Shown: in pieces, positions 24,658-31,920 of the stretch
Numbering within the stretch: position 1 is the stretch's first letter
Layout of the letters: every line of letters starts with the position of its first letter
Source of the DNA: Chloroflexota bacterium
GTDB taxonomy: Bacteria > Chloroflexota > UBA6077 > FW602-bin22 > JACQUS01
Reading direction: 5' to 3'
Length of the DNA stretch: 31,920 nucleotides
Assembly (NCBI GenBank): GCA_016210125.1
Contig: JACQUS010000499.1
Location: 1 to 31,920 of the forward strand
Notes under the pieces: generated by a model
Seen by the model: the letters and a program-made list of their open reading frames with translations, nothing else
Told to the model about the DNA's origin: nothing
The model's database searches: none
Made by a program: the position numbers and the translations under genes

Positions 24658-24689
24658 AGGGAGCGGGCGGGCGAGACGCCCGCGCTCCC
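24658..24689. repeat. GC-rich hairpin between glcE and glcF
   Basis: Imperfect inverted repeat: GGGAGCG and GGCGGGCG pair with CGCCCGC and GCTCCC around an AGA loop. It follows GGGAACGCGGGCATCCTGCC, another short hairpin. No T-run follows, so intrinsic termination is doubtful. The rest of the gap to 24798 shows no gene. Confidence 0.6.
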
Positions 24690-24798
24690 GGCCGATGTTC
24701 AGGGGGGCCTGAGGCGGCCTTGCGCGCTGTAGGGGGCCTAGAGCGCCAAGGTGGGCGTGCCGGCGCGCGAGACCGCGGCGCAGGCGCGAGGGATCGAT

Positions 24799-26136
24799 AT
24801 GGCTGAGACGGCGGTGCTAGCGACCGAGCAGCGAGCCCCGCTGCTCGTTGCCCCGCGCAGGGGCGAGCCGCTCGACCGCGCGCTCTTCCGCCAGTGCGTG
24901 CACTGCGGCCTGTGCCTCTCCGCCTGCCCGACCTACCGCGTCTTCGGCAACGAGCTGGACTCGCCGCGCGGGCGCATCTTCCAGATGCGCTGGGTGGCCG
25001 AGGGCAAGATCGCGCCGGACAACCCGCACTTCCGCCAGCACATCTCCCTCTGCCTCGACTGCCGCGCCTGCGAGACGGCCTGCCCCTCGGGCGTCAGCTA
25101 CGGCCGGCTGGTGGAGGCGGCGCGCGGGTGGATCGCGCCGGCCTCCTGGCGCGAGCGGCTGCTGCGGCGGCTGCTGCTCGGCGGGCTGCTCACGGCGCCT
25201 CGCGCGCTGCGGCTGGCGGCCGCGGCCCTGCGTGTCTACCAGCGCTCGGGCCTACAGCGCGTGGTGCGTGCCACCGGCCTGCTGGACCGCCTGCCCGGCG
25301 GGCTCGCCGCGCTGGAGCGCATGCAGCCGCGGCTCGACGGGCCGCTCTTCAGCCCGCGCCTGCCCGAGCTGATCCCGGCGGCCGGCCAGCGGCGGGCGCG
25401 CGTCGGCCTCATCGTCGGCTGCGTCGCCGGTGAGCTGTTCGCCGGCACGAACTGGGCCACGGCGCGCGTGCTGGCGCGCAGCGGCTGCGAGGTCGTCGTC
25501 CCGCCGGCGCAGCGCTGCTGTGGGGCGCTGGCCGTCCACGCCGGCGAGCGCGACCTGGCCCGCCAGCTCGCGCGGCGCAACATCGCGGCCTTCGAGGCCG
25601 CCGAGGTGGACTACGTCGTCGTCAACGCGGCCGGCTGCGGCTCGACCCTGAAGGAGTACGGCGAACTGCTGGAGCGCGATCCGCGCTGGGCCGAGCGCGC
25701 GCACGCCTTCGCTACGAAGATGCGCGACGCCAGCGAGCTGCTAGTCGAGCTGGGCTTCGCGCCGCCGGAGCGCGAGCTGCGCCTTCGCGTCACCTACCAG
25801 GACGCCTGCCACCTCGCCCACGGCCAGCGCATCCGCGAGCAGCCGCGCGCGCTGCTGCGGGCCATCCCGGGGCTGGAGCTGGTCGAGATGGGCGACAGCG
25901 ATCACTGCTGCGGCAGCGCTGGGGTATACAACCTGGTCCACTACGACGTCGCGGCGGCGATCCTGGAGACGAAGATGCGGCGCATCGCCGAGACCGGGGC
26001 GACCATGGTCGCCGCGGCGAACCCCGGCTGCATCCTCCAGCTCCGGCACGGCGCCGAGCGCTTCGGGGTGCCGGTCGAGGTCGTGCATCCGATCGACCTG
26101 CTCGATCGCGCCTACGGCGCTCAGCGGATGACGTAG
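24799..26136 (+). CDS. glcF: Glycolate oxidase iron-sulfur subunit GlcF
   Basis: Passes electrons from the flavin subunits towards the membrane quinone pool. 445 residues. Two [4Fe-4S] motifs, CVHCGLCLSACP near 32-43 and CLDCRACETACP near 85-96, are followed by two CCG domains: GCVAGELF with QRCCGALAVHAG, and DACHLAHG with DHCCGSAGVYN, which bind further clusters or heterodisulfide-type sites. The ATG at 24799 (GAGGGATCGAT upstream) is preferred to an in-frame GTG at 24751. It lies 400 bases after glcE, so expression may need its own promoter. Its 3' end overlaps the convergent SDR gene by 16 bases. Confidence 0.93.
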   Translation: MAETAVLATEQRAPLLVAPRRGEPLDRALFRQCVHCGLCLSACPTYRVFGNELDSPRGRIFQMRWVAEGKIAPDNPHFRQHISLCLDCRACETACPSGVSYGRLVEAARGWIAPASWRERLLRRLLLGGLLTAPRALRLAAAALRVYQRSGLQRVVRATGLLDRLPGGLAALERMQPRLDGPLFSPRLPELIPAAGQRRARVGLIVGCVAGELFAGTNWATARVLARSGCEVVVPPAQRCCGALAVHAGERDLARQLARRNIAAFEAAEVDYVVVNAAGCGSTLKEYGELLERDPRWAERAHAFATKMRDASELLVELGFAPPERELRLRVTYQDACHLAHGQRIREQPRALLRAIPGLELVEMGDSDHCCGSAGVYNLVHYDVAAAILETKMRRIAETGATMVAAANPGCILQLRHGAERFGVPVEVVHPIDLLDRAYGAQRMT

Positions 26137-26882
26137 CCGCCGTCGAGGACCACGATCTCCCCGGTCATGTAGTCCGCGGCTGGCGAGGCCAGGTAGACCA
26201 CCGCCAGCCCGATGTCCTCCGGCGTGCCCAGCCGCCGCAGCGGTGTCGCGCGGATGAGGCCATCGCGGATCTGCGGGTTCGACAACGCCCACTCGTTCAG
26301 TTCGGTGTGCACGTAGCCCGGCGCGATGGCGTTGACGCGGACCTTATAGCGCGCCCACTCGAGCGCCAAGGCGCGGGTGAAGCTAATCATCCCGCCCTTG
26401 GCGGCGACGTAGCTGCTAAACCGCGGCGCCGGAGTGTAGGCGAAGATGGAGGCGATATTGACGATGCTGCCACGCTGCTGGGGGATCATGTAGCGCGCCG
26501 CGGCGCGTGCGCAGCGCATGACGCTGTTGAGGTTGGTGTCGATCACCCGCAGCCAGTCGTCGTCGCGGATGGCCTGGGCCTCCTGGTCGACGAGGATGCC
26601 AGCGTTGTTGACCAGGATGTCCAGGTGGCCCAGCTCGCTGGCCGCGCGGTCGGCGAGGCGCTCGACCTGCTCGCTCACGGTCACGTCGGTGGGGACAACT
26701 AGCGCGCGCCGGCCGAGGGCCTCGACGGTGTGGGCCGTCTCCTCAAGCTGGGCCACGGTGCGGCCGGCTAAGGCCACGTCGGCCCCGGCCTCGGCCAGGG
26801 CCAGCGCGATGCCGCGGCCGATGCCGCGGCCCGCGCCGGTGACGACGGCCACCTGGCCGTCGAGACGGAAGCGCTCGAACAT
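26121..26882 (-). CDS. SDR-family oxidoreductase (FabG-like)
   Basis: 253-residue short-chain dehydrogenase: TGAGRGIGRG; strand 2 ending ALAGRT (Gly then Arg, which can favour NADPH, unlike the two Asp-type SDRs at 13297 and 14199); NNAGILVD; catalytic Ser in NIASIF; Tyr and Lys in YVAAKGG; and TGEIVVLDGG at the C-terminus. The start at 26882 is chosen because AAGGAG lies 6 bases upstream; the frame runs open to 26921 without a good ribosome-binding site. Substrate unknown. It converges on glcF. Confidence 0.9.
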   Translation of the reverse strand: MFERFRLDGQVAVVTGAGRGIGRGIALALAEAGADVALAGRTVAQLEETAHTVEALGRRALVVPTDVTVSEQVERLADRAASELGHLDILVNNAGILVDQEAQAIRDDDWLRVIDTNLNSVMRCARAAARYMIPQQRGSIVNIASIFAYTPAPRFSSYVAAKGGMISFTRALALEWARYKVRVNAIAPGYVHTELNEWALSNPQIRDGLIRATPLRRLGTPEDIGLAVVYLASPAADYMTGEIVVLDGGYVIR

Positions 26883-26967
26883 CGTTGCTCCTTTCTGTTG
26901 GTCGTCGCGCCCTCGCGTCACGGACTGGCTAGCGGAGCCTCCTTAGGTTGAAAAACGCCGTGGCGGG

Positions 26968-27037
26968 CGGCCCCGCCCCACCCGAGAGAATGTGCCAACG
27001 GGGGCGAAGCCCCCTTTGGATTCCCCCTTTCAGCCCC
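26968..27037 (-). repeat. Dispersed GC-rich hairpin repeat, copy 9 (only inverted copy)
   Basis: On the minus strand it reads TGAAAGGGGGAATCCAAA, hairpin GGGGGCTTCGCCCCC, spacer GTTGGCACATTCTCTC and tail GGGTGGGGCGGGGC. All other copies in the window point the other way. It is flanked by ACGCCGTGGCG, a shortened accessory module. Confidence 0.8.
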
Positions 27038-27258
27038 GACGGCCACAGCATGACGAGGAGCAAAGGCTTGTGAACGTGGCTAGTAGCCGGCGCTGCCCCG
27101 TCTTACCTTGCCCGAAGTCGCACGCACAGGTCCTCAAAGCGACCGCTGCACGCTCCTGCGGCTCAGCCGCTTTTCGATCGCCACTGGCGTCCCGCAGCAG
27201 CACCGCCCACTCGCCCGCGCATCCCTCCGCGATACTGCCTTGGTGCTGACGCACCATA
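27038..27258. other. Gap with no recognised content
   Basis: About 220 bases between repeat copy 9 and the peptidase stop. A short minus-strand frame covers it, but it has no clear start signal or known motif, and its base pattern is not clearly coding. Nothing could be assigned. Confidence 0.4.
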
Positions 27259-28425
27259 TCACGGCGCCGCAATCTGGACGATGTGACGCTGGATCGTGGT
27301 CGTTACCTCCGGGCCGCTCGGGCCGATGAACACGTTGATCTCGCTGCGCACGCCGAACGTGTCGTAGTAGAGGCCTGGCTCGACGGTGAAGCCGAGCCCC
27401 GGGATGAGCACCCGCGTGTCGTGCGTCTCGAAATCGTCGAGATTGGCCCCGCGTCCGTGGACGTCGAAGCCAAGGCTGTGGCCAAGGCGGTGCGTGAAGG
27501 CCTCGGCCAGGCCGCGCTCGGCCAGGTAGGTGCGCGCGGCGCGGTCCGCCTCCCAGCCGGCGATCGGGCGGCCGGCGGCGTAGGCGCGCTCCAGCGCGGC
27601 CACGGCGAGGTCGCGTGCGCCGCAGACCGCGGCGAAGGCGGCGGCGGGCTCCGGCCGCGGCGGCCCGACCGCCCCAACCCAGGTCACGTCGGCGTAGACG
27701 GCGCCTATCTCCCGGCCCTTGGCCCAGGCGTCGATGAGCACCCACGAGCCCGGGTGCAAAGTCGCCCCGCCGCCGGCCGGCGGCTCGTAGTGTGGATCGC
27801 CGGAGTGCGCATCGAAGGCCACCACCGGGCCTTCGGCGACCTCCAGCGCGGCGTGCTCCAGCCGCGCGCGCAAGAAGGCCGCCGCCTCGCCCTCGCACAC
27901 CCCGCTTCGCAGCCGCTCGCCGAGGAAGCGGAAGGTCTCGTGAACGGCGGCGACGAGCGCCGGCGCGGCGCGGCGGTGGCTGGCCAGCGCGGCGGCGTCC
28001 CAGCGCGCCACGGCGTACTGGTACAGCTCGGCAGAGGAGGCCGGCCGGCCGCCGAGCGCGCGCACCAGCTCGAGTGTCCCGGCGTCGACGTGCGAGAGCG
28101 CCGGCAGGTCGCCGCGTGGGACGTACTCCATGGCTATCGCGGGGCGCTGCGCCAGGAGCGCCGCAAGCGCGCGCTCGTGCTCATCGCGGCTGCGATAGGT
28201 CGTGAGCGCGAAACCGCTCGTGGCGAAGCGCCCGGCGTCGACGTGGTGGACGAGCAGGCGCGGCGCGCCGTCCGCTGGCACGAGCAGCCAGGCGCGGCGC
28301 GTGCCAGGGCCGCTGGCGGCCACCAGCTCGGCGAACACCGGGTTCGCGCCGTGGAAGTCGTAGACCAGCCAGGCGTCGAGGCCGTGTGCGCGCATGAACG
28401 CCTGCGCGGCGGCGAGGTCAGCCAC
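27259..28425 (-). CDS. M24-family metallopeptidase (Xaa-Pro aminopeptidase-like)
   Basis: 388 residues. The N-terminal creatinase-like domain (AFMRAHGLDAWLVYDFHGAN) is followed by the pita-bread catalytic domain. The five metal ligands are visible: Asp in VLIDAWAK, Asp in YADVTWVG, His in HRLGHSLGFDVHG, Glu in FTVEPGLYY and Glu in RSEINVFI. That makes it a probably active M24 enzyme cleaving Xaa-Pro or a related substrate in the cytoplasm. The GTG start at 28425 overlaps the endonuclease III stop by 8 bases, suggesting translation coupled to nth. Whether it is an aminopeptidase or a prolidase cannot be decided from the motifs alone. Confidence 0.88.
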   Translation of the reverse strand: MADLAAAQAFMRAHGLDAWLVYDFHGANPVFAELVAASGPGTRRAWLLVPADGAPRLLVHHVDAGRFATSGFALTTYRSRDEHERALAALLAQRPAIAMEYVPRGDLPALSHVDAGTLELVRALGGRPASSAELYQYAVARWDAAALASHRRAAPALVAAVHETFRFLGERLRSGVCEGEAAAFLRARLEHAALEVAEGPVVAFDAHSGDPHYEPPAGGGATLHPGSWVLIDAWAKGREIGAVYADVTWVGAVGPPRPEPAAAFAAVCGARDLAVAALERAYAAGRPIAGWEADRAARTYLAERGLAEAFTHRLGHSLGFDVHGRGANLDDFETHDTRVLIPGLGFTVEPGLYYDTFGVRSEINVFIGPSGPEVTTTIQRHIVQIAAP

Positions 28426-29128
28426 GCGCCACCTGGACGCGCGCCTGGTAGTCGGGGCAGATGTCGGCCAGCGGGCAGGCTGGGCAGCGCGGCCGGCGCG
28501 CGTGGCAGGTGCGCCGGCCGTGGGTGATGAGCGCGACGTGAAAGGCGTAGCGGTCGGCCGGTGGGACGAGCGCTTCGAGCAGCGCGTGCGCTCGCGCGGC
28601 GTCGGCCTTGGGCGGCAGCAGGCCGAGGCGCAGCGCGACGCGGTGGACGTGCGTGTCCACCGGTAGGGCAGGTAGGCCGAGGCTGAAGAGCAGGACGCAG
28701 GCTGCCGATTTTGGGCCGACGCCGGGCAGGGCGGTCAGCTCGGCCCGCGCCTCGTCGAGCGGCAAATCGGCCATGTGGTCGAGGTCGAGCGCGCCATAGC
28801 GCTCGCGAATGGCCCGCAGCACGGCCTGTAATCGTGGGGCCTTAACGTTGGAGAGCCCGGCCGAGCGAATGGCGTCGGCGACGCGCTCGGTGGGCGCGTC
28901 GAGCAAGGCCTGCCAGGTGGGAAAGGCGCGGCGGAGCTGGGCGAAGGCGCGCGCAGCATTGGCATCCGAGGTGTTCTGCGAGAGGATGACCTCGATGAGC
29001 TCGCTCAGCGCGTCGCGCCGCGGCTTCGGGTGCAGTGGGCCGTAGGCTGTGGCGAGGCGGCGCAGGGCCTCGGCGGCGCGCGCCGAGGGCACCGCGGCGA
29101 CCACGTGTGAGGGCGCGAGGGCGTGCAT
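28418..29128 (-). CDS. nth: Endonuclease III-like DNA glycosylase/AP lyase
   Basis: Base-excision repair enzyme for oxidised pyrimidines. 236 residues. LSQNTSDANAAR; the helix-hairpin-helix LPGVGPKSAACVLLF with the catalytic Lys; the catalytic Asp in PVDTHVHRV; and the [4Fe-4S] loop CHARRPRCPACPLADIC, with exact C-x6-C-x2-C-x5-C spacing near the C-terminus. The N-terminus is about 25 residues longer than in the E. coli enzyme. The ATG at 29128 has only a weak ribosome-binding site (CGGAG), but an extended -10 box lies about 50 bases upstream. The M24 peptidase gene is coupled to its 3' end. Confidence 0.93.
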   Translation of the reverse strand: MHALAPSHVVAAVPSARAAEALRRLATAYGPLHPKPRRDALSELIEVILSQNTSDANAARAFAQLRRAFPTWQALLDAPTERVADAIRSAGLSNVKAPRLQAVLRAIRERYGALDLDHMADLPLDEARAELTALPGVGPKSAACVLLFSLGLPALPVDTHVHRVALRLGLLPPKADAARAHALLEALVPPADRYAFHVALITHGRRTCHARRPRCPACPLADICPDYQARVQVARG

Positions 29129-29176
29129 GCAGCCGGCTCCGCCGGGGCGGGCGTCGCCGCCCCCGTCTCGGCCTGC

Positions 29177-29182
29177 ATTATA
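29177..29182 (-). promoter_or_regulatory. Extended -10 promoter element for nth
   Basis: TGGTATAAT reads on the minus strand, giving a perfect TATAAT with a TG extension and no clear -35. It is located about 50 bases before the nth ATG. Confidence 0.6.
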
Positions 29183-29220
29183 CCAGCCGCCTCGACGGCG
29201 CAGGGCGAGCGAGAACGGCA

Positions 29221-29248
29221 GCAGGGGCGAGGCATGCCTCGCCCCTGC
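29221..29248. repeat. Perfect 28-bp palindrome
   Basis: GCAGGGGCGAGGCA followed directly by its exact reverse complement, with no loop. It lies between the dctP-type gene's stop and the nth promoter. It could end transcription of the former's opposite-strand neighbours, act as a REP-like unit or bind a dimeric protein. It differs in sequence from the dispersed repeat family. Confidence 0.9.
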
Positions 29249-29290
29249 GGACTGCAGAGCGACAGATTGCCGCGCTGGGCGCTAGGCCGG

Positions 29291-30466
29291 CTAGCGCACC
29301 GTCTTGAGGAAGCTCTGCAGGTCGTCCAGTATGCCGGCCGGGAGGCGATCCTTGAACTCGGCGTAGACCGGCTGGGCCTTGTCCACCCACTCCTTCTTCT
29401 GCGCCGGCGTGAGCGTGATGATCTCCTGCTTGAACTGCGTCTTCAGTGCCTCTAGGTTCTTGTCGGTGTACTGGCGGTCGAGCTTCGCCGCCTCCTTCTC
29501 CACCTCGGCCACCGTGTCCATCACGAGCTTCTGGTGCTCAGGCGAGAGCGAGTCGAAGAATTTCTTGCTGAGATGGACGACGTTGACCTGCGACTGATAG
29601 TCAATGAGCGTGATGTACTTGTGCCACTCGTAGTGCTTGTTGTTGATCGGCCAGTAGCCCGCGCCGACGCCGATGCACTGGATGAGGTTCTGTGTCCCGG
29701 CGGTGTAGGTCTCGGCCCAGGCGATGGGTGTAGCGGTGGCGCCGAGCGCCTTCCAGATGGCCACGTCGGTCGGCGTCTCCGTCGTCCGAATCTTCAGGCC
29801 GCGCAGGTCGGCCGGCGTGACGACCTTCTTGCTGCACTCGATGTCGCGCAGCCCGTCGGTGTTCGAGAAGAGAATGGACAGCATGTTCGGCTGGTCCTTG
29901 GTGACCAGCTCCTTGATCCGCTTGTTGAACGGCCCGAGCACCACCGCCTTCTCCAGCTCGTCGTAGCTGTCGAACAGGAACGGCATGTCGAGCACGAAGA
30001 ACGCCTTGGTGAAGGTCCCGGCGTTCTGCACCGACGAGGGTGACATATCGACGGCGCCGTCGAGCATCGCCTTGATCGCGCTCACCTCGGAGTAGAGCGA
30101 GCCGTTCCAGTGGATCTGCATGTCGAGCTGGCCGTTCGAGCGCTGCTTCAGTCGGTCGCGGAGCTGCGACAGCACCCAGGAGATGCTGAGCGCGTCGGCC
30201 TTGTCCGGTACCTGGGTGCCGACGCGGATGACGCGCGCGCCGGGGGCCGCGGCGGCCGGCTTGGCTGGCTGGGCCTGCGCTGCCGGCTTCTCCTGAGCCG
30301 GTTTGGCCGGCGCGGGCTGCGCCGCTGCGGCCGGCTTCTCCTGCGCCGGCGCGGCCGGCTTCGCCGGAGCCGGCTGCGGTGCTGGCGCGCAGGCCGCGGC
30401 GACCAGTGCCACGGCGGCGACAACCACGAGCCCTATCCATCCTATGGATCCCATACTGGGCCGCAT
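29291..30466 (-). CDS. dctP: TRAP transporter solute-binding lipoprotein, DctP family
   Basis: Extracytoplasmic receptor for an organic acid or similar ligand. 391 residues. N-terminal helix GWIGLVVVAAVALVAAAC with a lipobox ending in Cys (about residue 26), so it should be lipid-anchored; then a low-complexity Pro/Ala/Lys/Gln/Glu linker of about 50 residues. The folded domain begins at VIRVGTQVPDKADALS. DctP hallmarks: YSEVSAIKAMLDGAVDM, MPFLFDSYDE, a LRGLKIRTTE segment with the ligand-binding Arg, IQCIGVGAGYWP and YITLIDYQSQVNVVHLSKKFFDSL. The ATG at 30466 is chosen for GGAGGAGGG upstream. No DctQ or DctM permease gene lies in the window, so it is either an orphan receptor or its partners lie elsewhere. 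Confidence 0.92.
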   Translation of the reverse strand: MRPSMGSIGWIGLVVVAAVALVAAACAPAPQPAPAKPAAPAQEKPAAAAQPAPAKPAQEKPAAQAQPAKPAAAAPGARVIRVGTQVPDKADALSISWVLSQLRDRLKQRSNGQLDMQIHWNGSLYSEVSAIKAMLDGAVDMSPSSVQNAGTFTKAFFVLDMPFLFDSYDELEKAVVLGPFNKRIKELVTKDQPNMLSILFSNTDGLRDIECSKKVVTPADLRGLKIRTTETPTDVAIWKALGATATPIAWAETYTAGTQNLIQCIGVGAGYWPINNKHYEWHKYITLIDYQSQVNVVHLSKKFFDSLSPEHQKLVMDTVAEVEKEAAKLDRQYTDKNLEALKTQFKQEIITLTPAQKKEWVDKAQPVYAEFKDRLPAGILDDLQSFLKTVR

Positions 30467-30745
30467 ACGAGTCCCTCCTCCACTGCCGCGAGGCAAGCCT
30501 TGATAATGGTCCATTCTTAGCAGAGCGCAGCGGGCCGGCCATAAAAAACGCATAAAAAAGCTATCAACATTGCAACGATCAAGCCCTCGGCCCAGGCTGC
30601 CTGCCGCCACACCCCCACGGTCGCGGACTGCGTCTCTTCCCGCTCACCGCCGCATAGCGCACGCTGCGCGGGCGAGCGGTGAGGGATCGCGCCGGGGACT
30701 ACGGCACCGCCGCCATACCGAAGCTCCGAAGCTCAACCGCGGCGT
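30467..30745 (-). promoter_or_regulatory. AT-rich leader and probable promoter region of dctP
   Basis: The most AT-rich short stretch in the window lies at about 30541-30575. On the minus strand a TTGATA occurs, and 17 bases on a TTATGG, a poor but possible -35/-10 pair. The rest to 30745 is ordinary GC-rich spacer and holds no supported gene. Confidence 0.4.
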
Positions 30746-31420
30746 TTACCGGGGCGTCGCAGCTAGCCACGTCCGTAGCTCCTGGAGTTCCGCCGCCAGC
30801 CGCTCCTGCTGGACGGCCAGCGTGAGGTCGCCGCGCGTGCGCTCGAGGATGGCGCGGGCCGCGTCGGCCGTCCGGCGCAGCCCGGCGGTGATGGCCTCAG
30901 GGTAGTCCAGCGTCACCAGCCCGCCGTAGACGTCGTCCATCAGCGCGAGCAGGTGCTCGGCGTGGGCCACGTCGCCGCCACGGAGCGCGTCGAGCAGGTG
31001 GCGGCGTAGCTCGCCGATCATCTCGCCCAGGCCGTTGAGATAGGCCGGAAGGTCGACGGCCAGGGTCGCCGCGTCGGGCAGCGGCTGGTCGCTGACCGCC
31101 GCACGCGTGAGCCGTGCCTCGGCGTACTCCTTCGCCGCGTCGTGGATGAACCCGGCGTAGAGCACCTCGGGGAACGGCGCAAGCTGCTCGACGGCGCGCT
31201 GGAGAGCCGCGGCAGCCTGTGCCAGCAGCGCGTCGGCGCGCACAAAATCGTGGCGGTGAACGGCGCGCGTGGCGTTGGCGGCCGAGCGGATCACCTCGCG
31301 GGCGAGCGCGAGTGCACCCTCGCGGGCAGCGCTTTTCGCTGTGAGCGCCGCGCGCGCCTGCTCCAGCAGGGTCTCCAGCTTCGTCTGGCCGGTCGGCTGG
31401 CCGCCGTGTTCCTCGGTCAT
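30746..31420 (-). CDS. Translin-family protein
   Basis: 224 residues, all-helical in character. Family-like segments: VIRSAANATRAVHRHDFVRADALL, FPEVLYAGFIHDAAKEYAEA, LPAYLNGLGEMIGELRRHLLDALRGG and LMDDVYGGLVTLDYPEAITAGLRR, then ARAILERTRGDLTLA. Order and spacing match the archaeal and bacterial relatives of translin, single-stranded RNA/DNA-binding proteins that form octamers. Some relatives are ribonucleases together with a Trax-like subunit; the Glu-rich active site expected for that is not clear here. The ATG at 31420 follows AGGAGC. An insertion-sequence end lies 18 bases upstream, so the native promoter has been displaced. Confidence 0.75.
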   Translation of the reverse strand: MTEEHGGQPTGQTKLETLLEQARAALTAKSAAREGALALAREVIRSAANATRAVHRHDFVRADALLAQAAAALQRAVEQLAPFPEVLYAGFIHDAAKEYAEARLTRAAVSDQPLPDAATLAVDLPAYLNGLGEMIGELRRHLLDALRGGDVAHAEHLLALMDDVYGGLVTLDYPEAITAGLRRTADAARAILERTRGDLTLAVQQERLAAELQELRTWLAATPR

Positions 31421-31437
31421 TGCTGTGCTCCTGTGAA

Positions 31438-31920
31438 GTAATCGTTCAGGGGGTAGGCAGGAGTGTGGGGGCGGGTAAGCCGGTGCGCTGAGCGCGGGCC
31501 GCATCGGTCAGGAAGGTGAGCAGGTGGCGCTGGTGCTGGCGGCATGTCGCCGTCACCGTCAGGATGCGCTCGACGAAGACGTTGCCGGTGTCGCTGTGGG
31601 CGCCGAAACAGCCGTTGCGCCACAGGACGGCCGGGCGCAGGGCCTGTTCGGCGGCGGTGTTGGTCGGCGCGATCCCCGCGACGCTGACGAACGTCCACCG
31701 CGCTGGCCACCGCGCCAGCAGGTCCTGGCAGAGCGCCCGCGGTGGGGACAGAGCGCTCCCGCGCTCCAGCAGGGCGCGCATCTCGGTCTGGACGGGCTGC
31801 ATCGCCGTCCGCAGGCCGGCCCGGTCCAGCTTACCGGCGCGGAACGGGTGCCACACCGCGAACAGCCGCTCGACCAGCGCCCCGGCGGCGGTGCCCCAGA
31901 GGCCGGTCGCTCCACCCCAG
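31438..31920 (-). mobile_element. End of an IS66-type insertion sequence
   Basis: The element's end is placed at GTAATCGTTCAGGGGGT (31438-31454), which has the GTAA start of IS66-family termini. The transposase frame stops inside this terminal sequence, as expected. The other end and the accessory genes lie beyond the window edge. The end is 5 bases from the translin gene's ribosome-binding site. Confidence 0.65.
31446..31920 (-). CDS. tnpC: IS66-family transposase, C-terminal part
   Basis: The frame is open from the window edge to a TGA at 31446, so the N-terminus is missing. The C-terminal DDE region of IS66 transposases is clear: WTFVSVAGIAPTNTAAEQAL with the catalytic Glu, RPAVLWRNGCFGAHSDTGNV and FVERILTVTATCRQ. 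The last 20 residues are Pro/Thr-rich. Where typical members read TNNxAER, this copy reads TNTAAEQ, a conservative change. The gene reads out of the element towards the translin gene, so transcription could continue into it. Confidence 0.85.
   Translation of the reverse strand, partial: WGGATGLWGTAAGALVERLFAVWHPFRAGKLDRAGLRTAMQPVQTEMRALLERGSALSPPRALCQDLLARWPARWTFVSVAGIAPTNTAAEQALRPAVLWRNGCFGAHSDTGNVFVERILTVTATCRQHQRHLLTFLTDAARAQRTGLPAPTLLPTP

Noticed and set aside
27030..27272. 80-codon minus-strand frame in the gap before the M24 peptidase gene
   Set aside because: It runs across a dispersed repeat edge into the peptidase's 3' end, has no ribosome-binding site and no motif.

Overview
The window is about 32 kb of very GC-rich bacterial DNA with dense coding, many GTG starts and purine-rich ribosome-binding sites. 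The gene set suggests a Chloroflexota-type or similar deep-branching soil or sediment heterotroph: a B-box-type zinc-finger membrane protein, a TRAP solute-binding lipoprotein with an Ala/Pro/Lys/Glu linker, large secreted glycan-related proteins, an archaeal-type class I aldolase and a PPi-type phosphofructokinase. That placement is an inference from gene families and style; no rRNA or tRNA gene was seen to confirm it.

Layout. 1-2547: the 5' part of a phosphofructokinase, a VKOR thiol oxidoreductase, and a divergent pair of small zinc-binding proteins. 2548-10309: a huge secreted protein with three near-identical 152-residue modules, three diverged ones and a GH71/99-like domain; an isovaleryl-CoA-type acyl-CoA dehydrogenase; a membrane-anchored glycoside hydrolase-like protein; and a Rieske ferredoxin. 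10374-15000: 13-bp iterons, an FAD-dependent amine-oxidase-like enzyme, pyruvate kinase and two SDR dehydrogenases. 15036-20066: a lower-GC OLD-like ATPase, a metallo-beta-lactamase-fold hydrolase, a 207-bp MITE-like element, a hybrid histidine kinase and the wreck of a probable PhnD-like binding-protein gene. 20067-26882: class I fructose-bisphosphate aldolase, the glycolate oxidase trio glcD, glcE and glcF, and an SDR, with intergenic gaps full of repeats. 27259-31920: an M24 peptidase, endonuclease III, a TRAP solute receptor, a translin-family protein and the end of an IS66-type element.

How the genes fit together. Phosphofructokinase, aldolase and pyruvate kinase cover three glycolytic steps. 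GlcDEF would oxidise glycolate or a related 2-hydroxy acid, and the TRAP receptor could capture an organic acid. The dehydrogenases and the acyl-CoA dehydrogenase point to catabolism of organic and branched-chain acids. The two large extracytoplasmic proteins point to glycan handling at the cell surface.

The most unusual content is non-coding. At least nine copies of a GC-rich hairpin repeat (core GGGGGCGAAGCCCCC followed by a GGGTGGGGCGGGGC tail) lie in the gaps between genes, some joined to 8-bp tandem arrays or to a second conserved module. There is also a separate MITE-like element, six 13-bp iterons and a perfect 28-bp palindrome. No CRISPR array, prophage or complete novel defence system could be supported.
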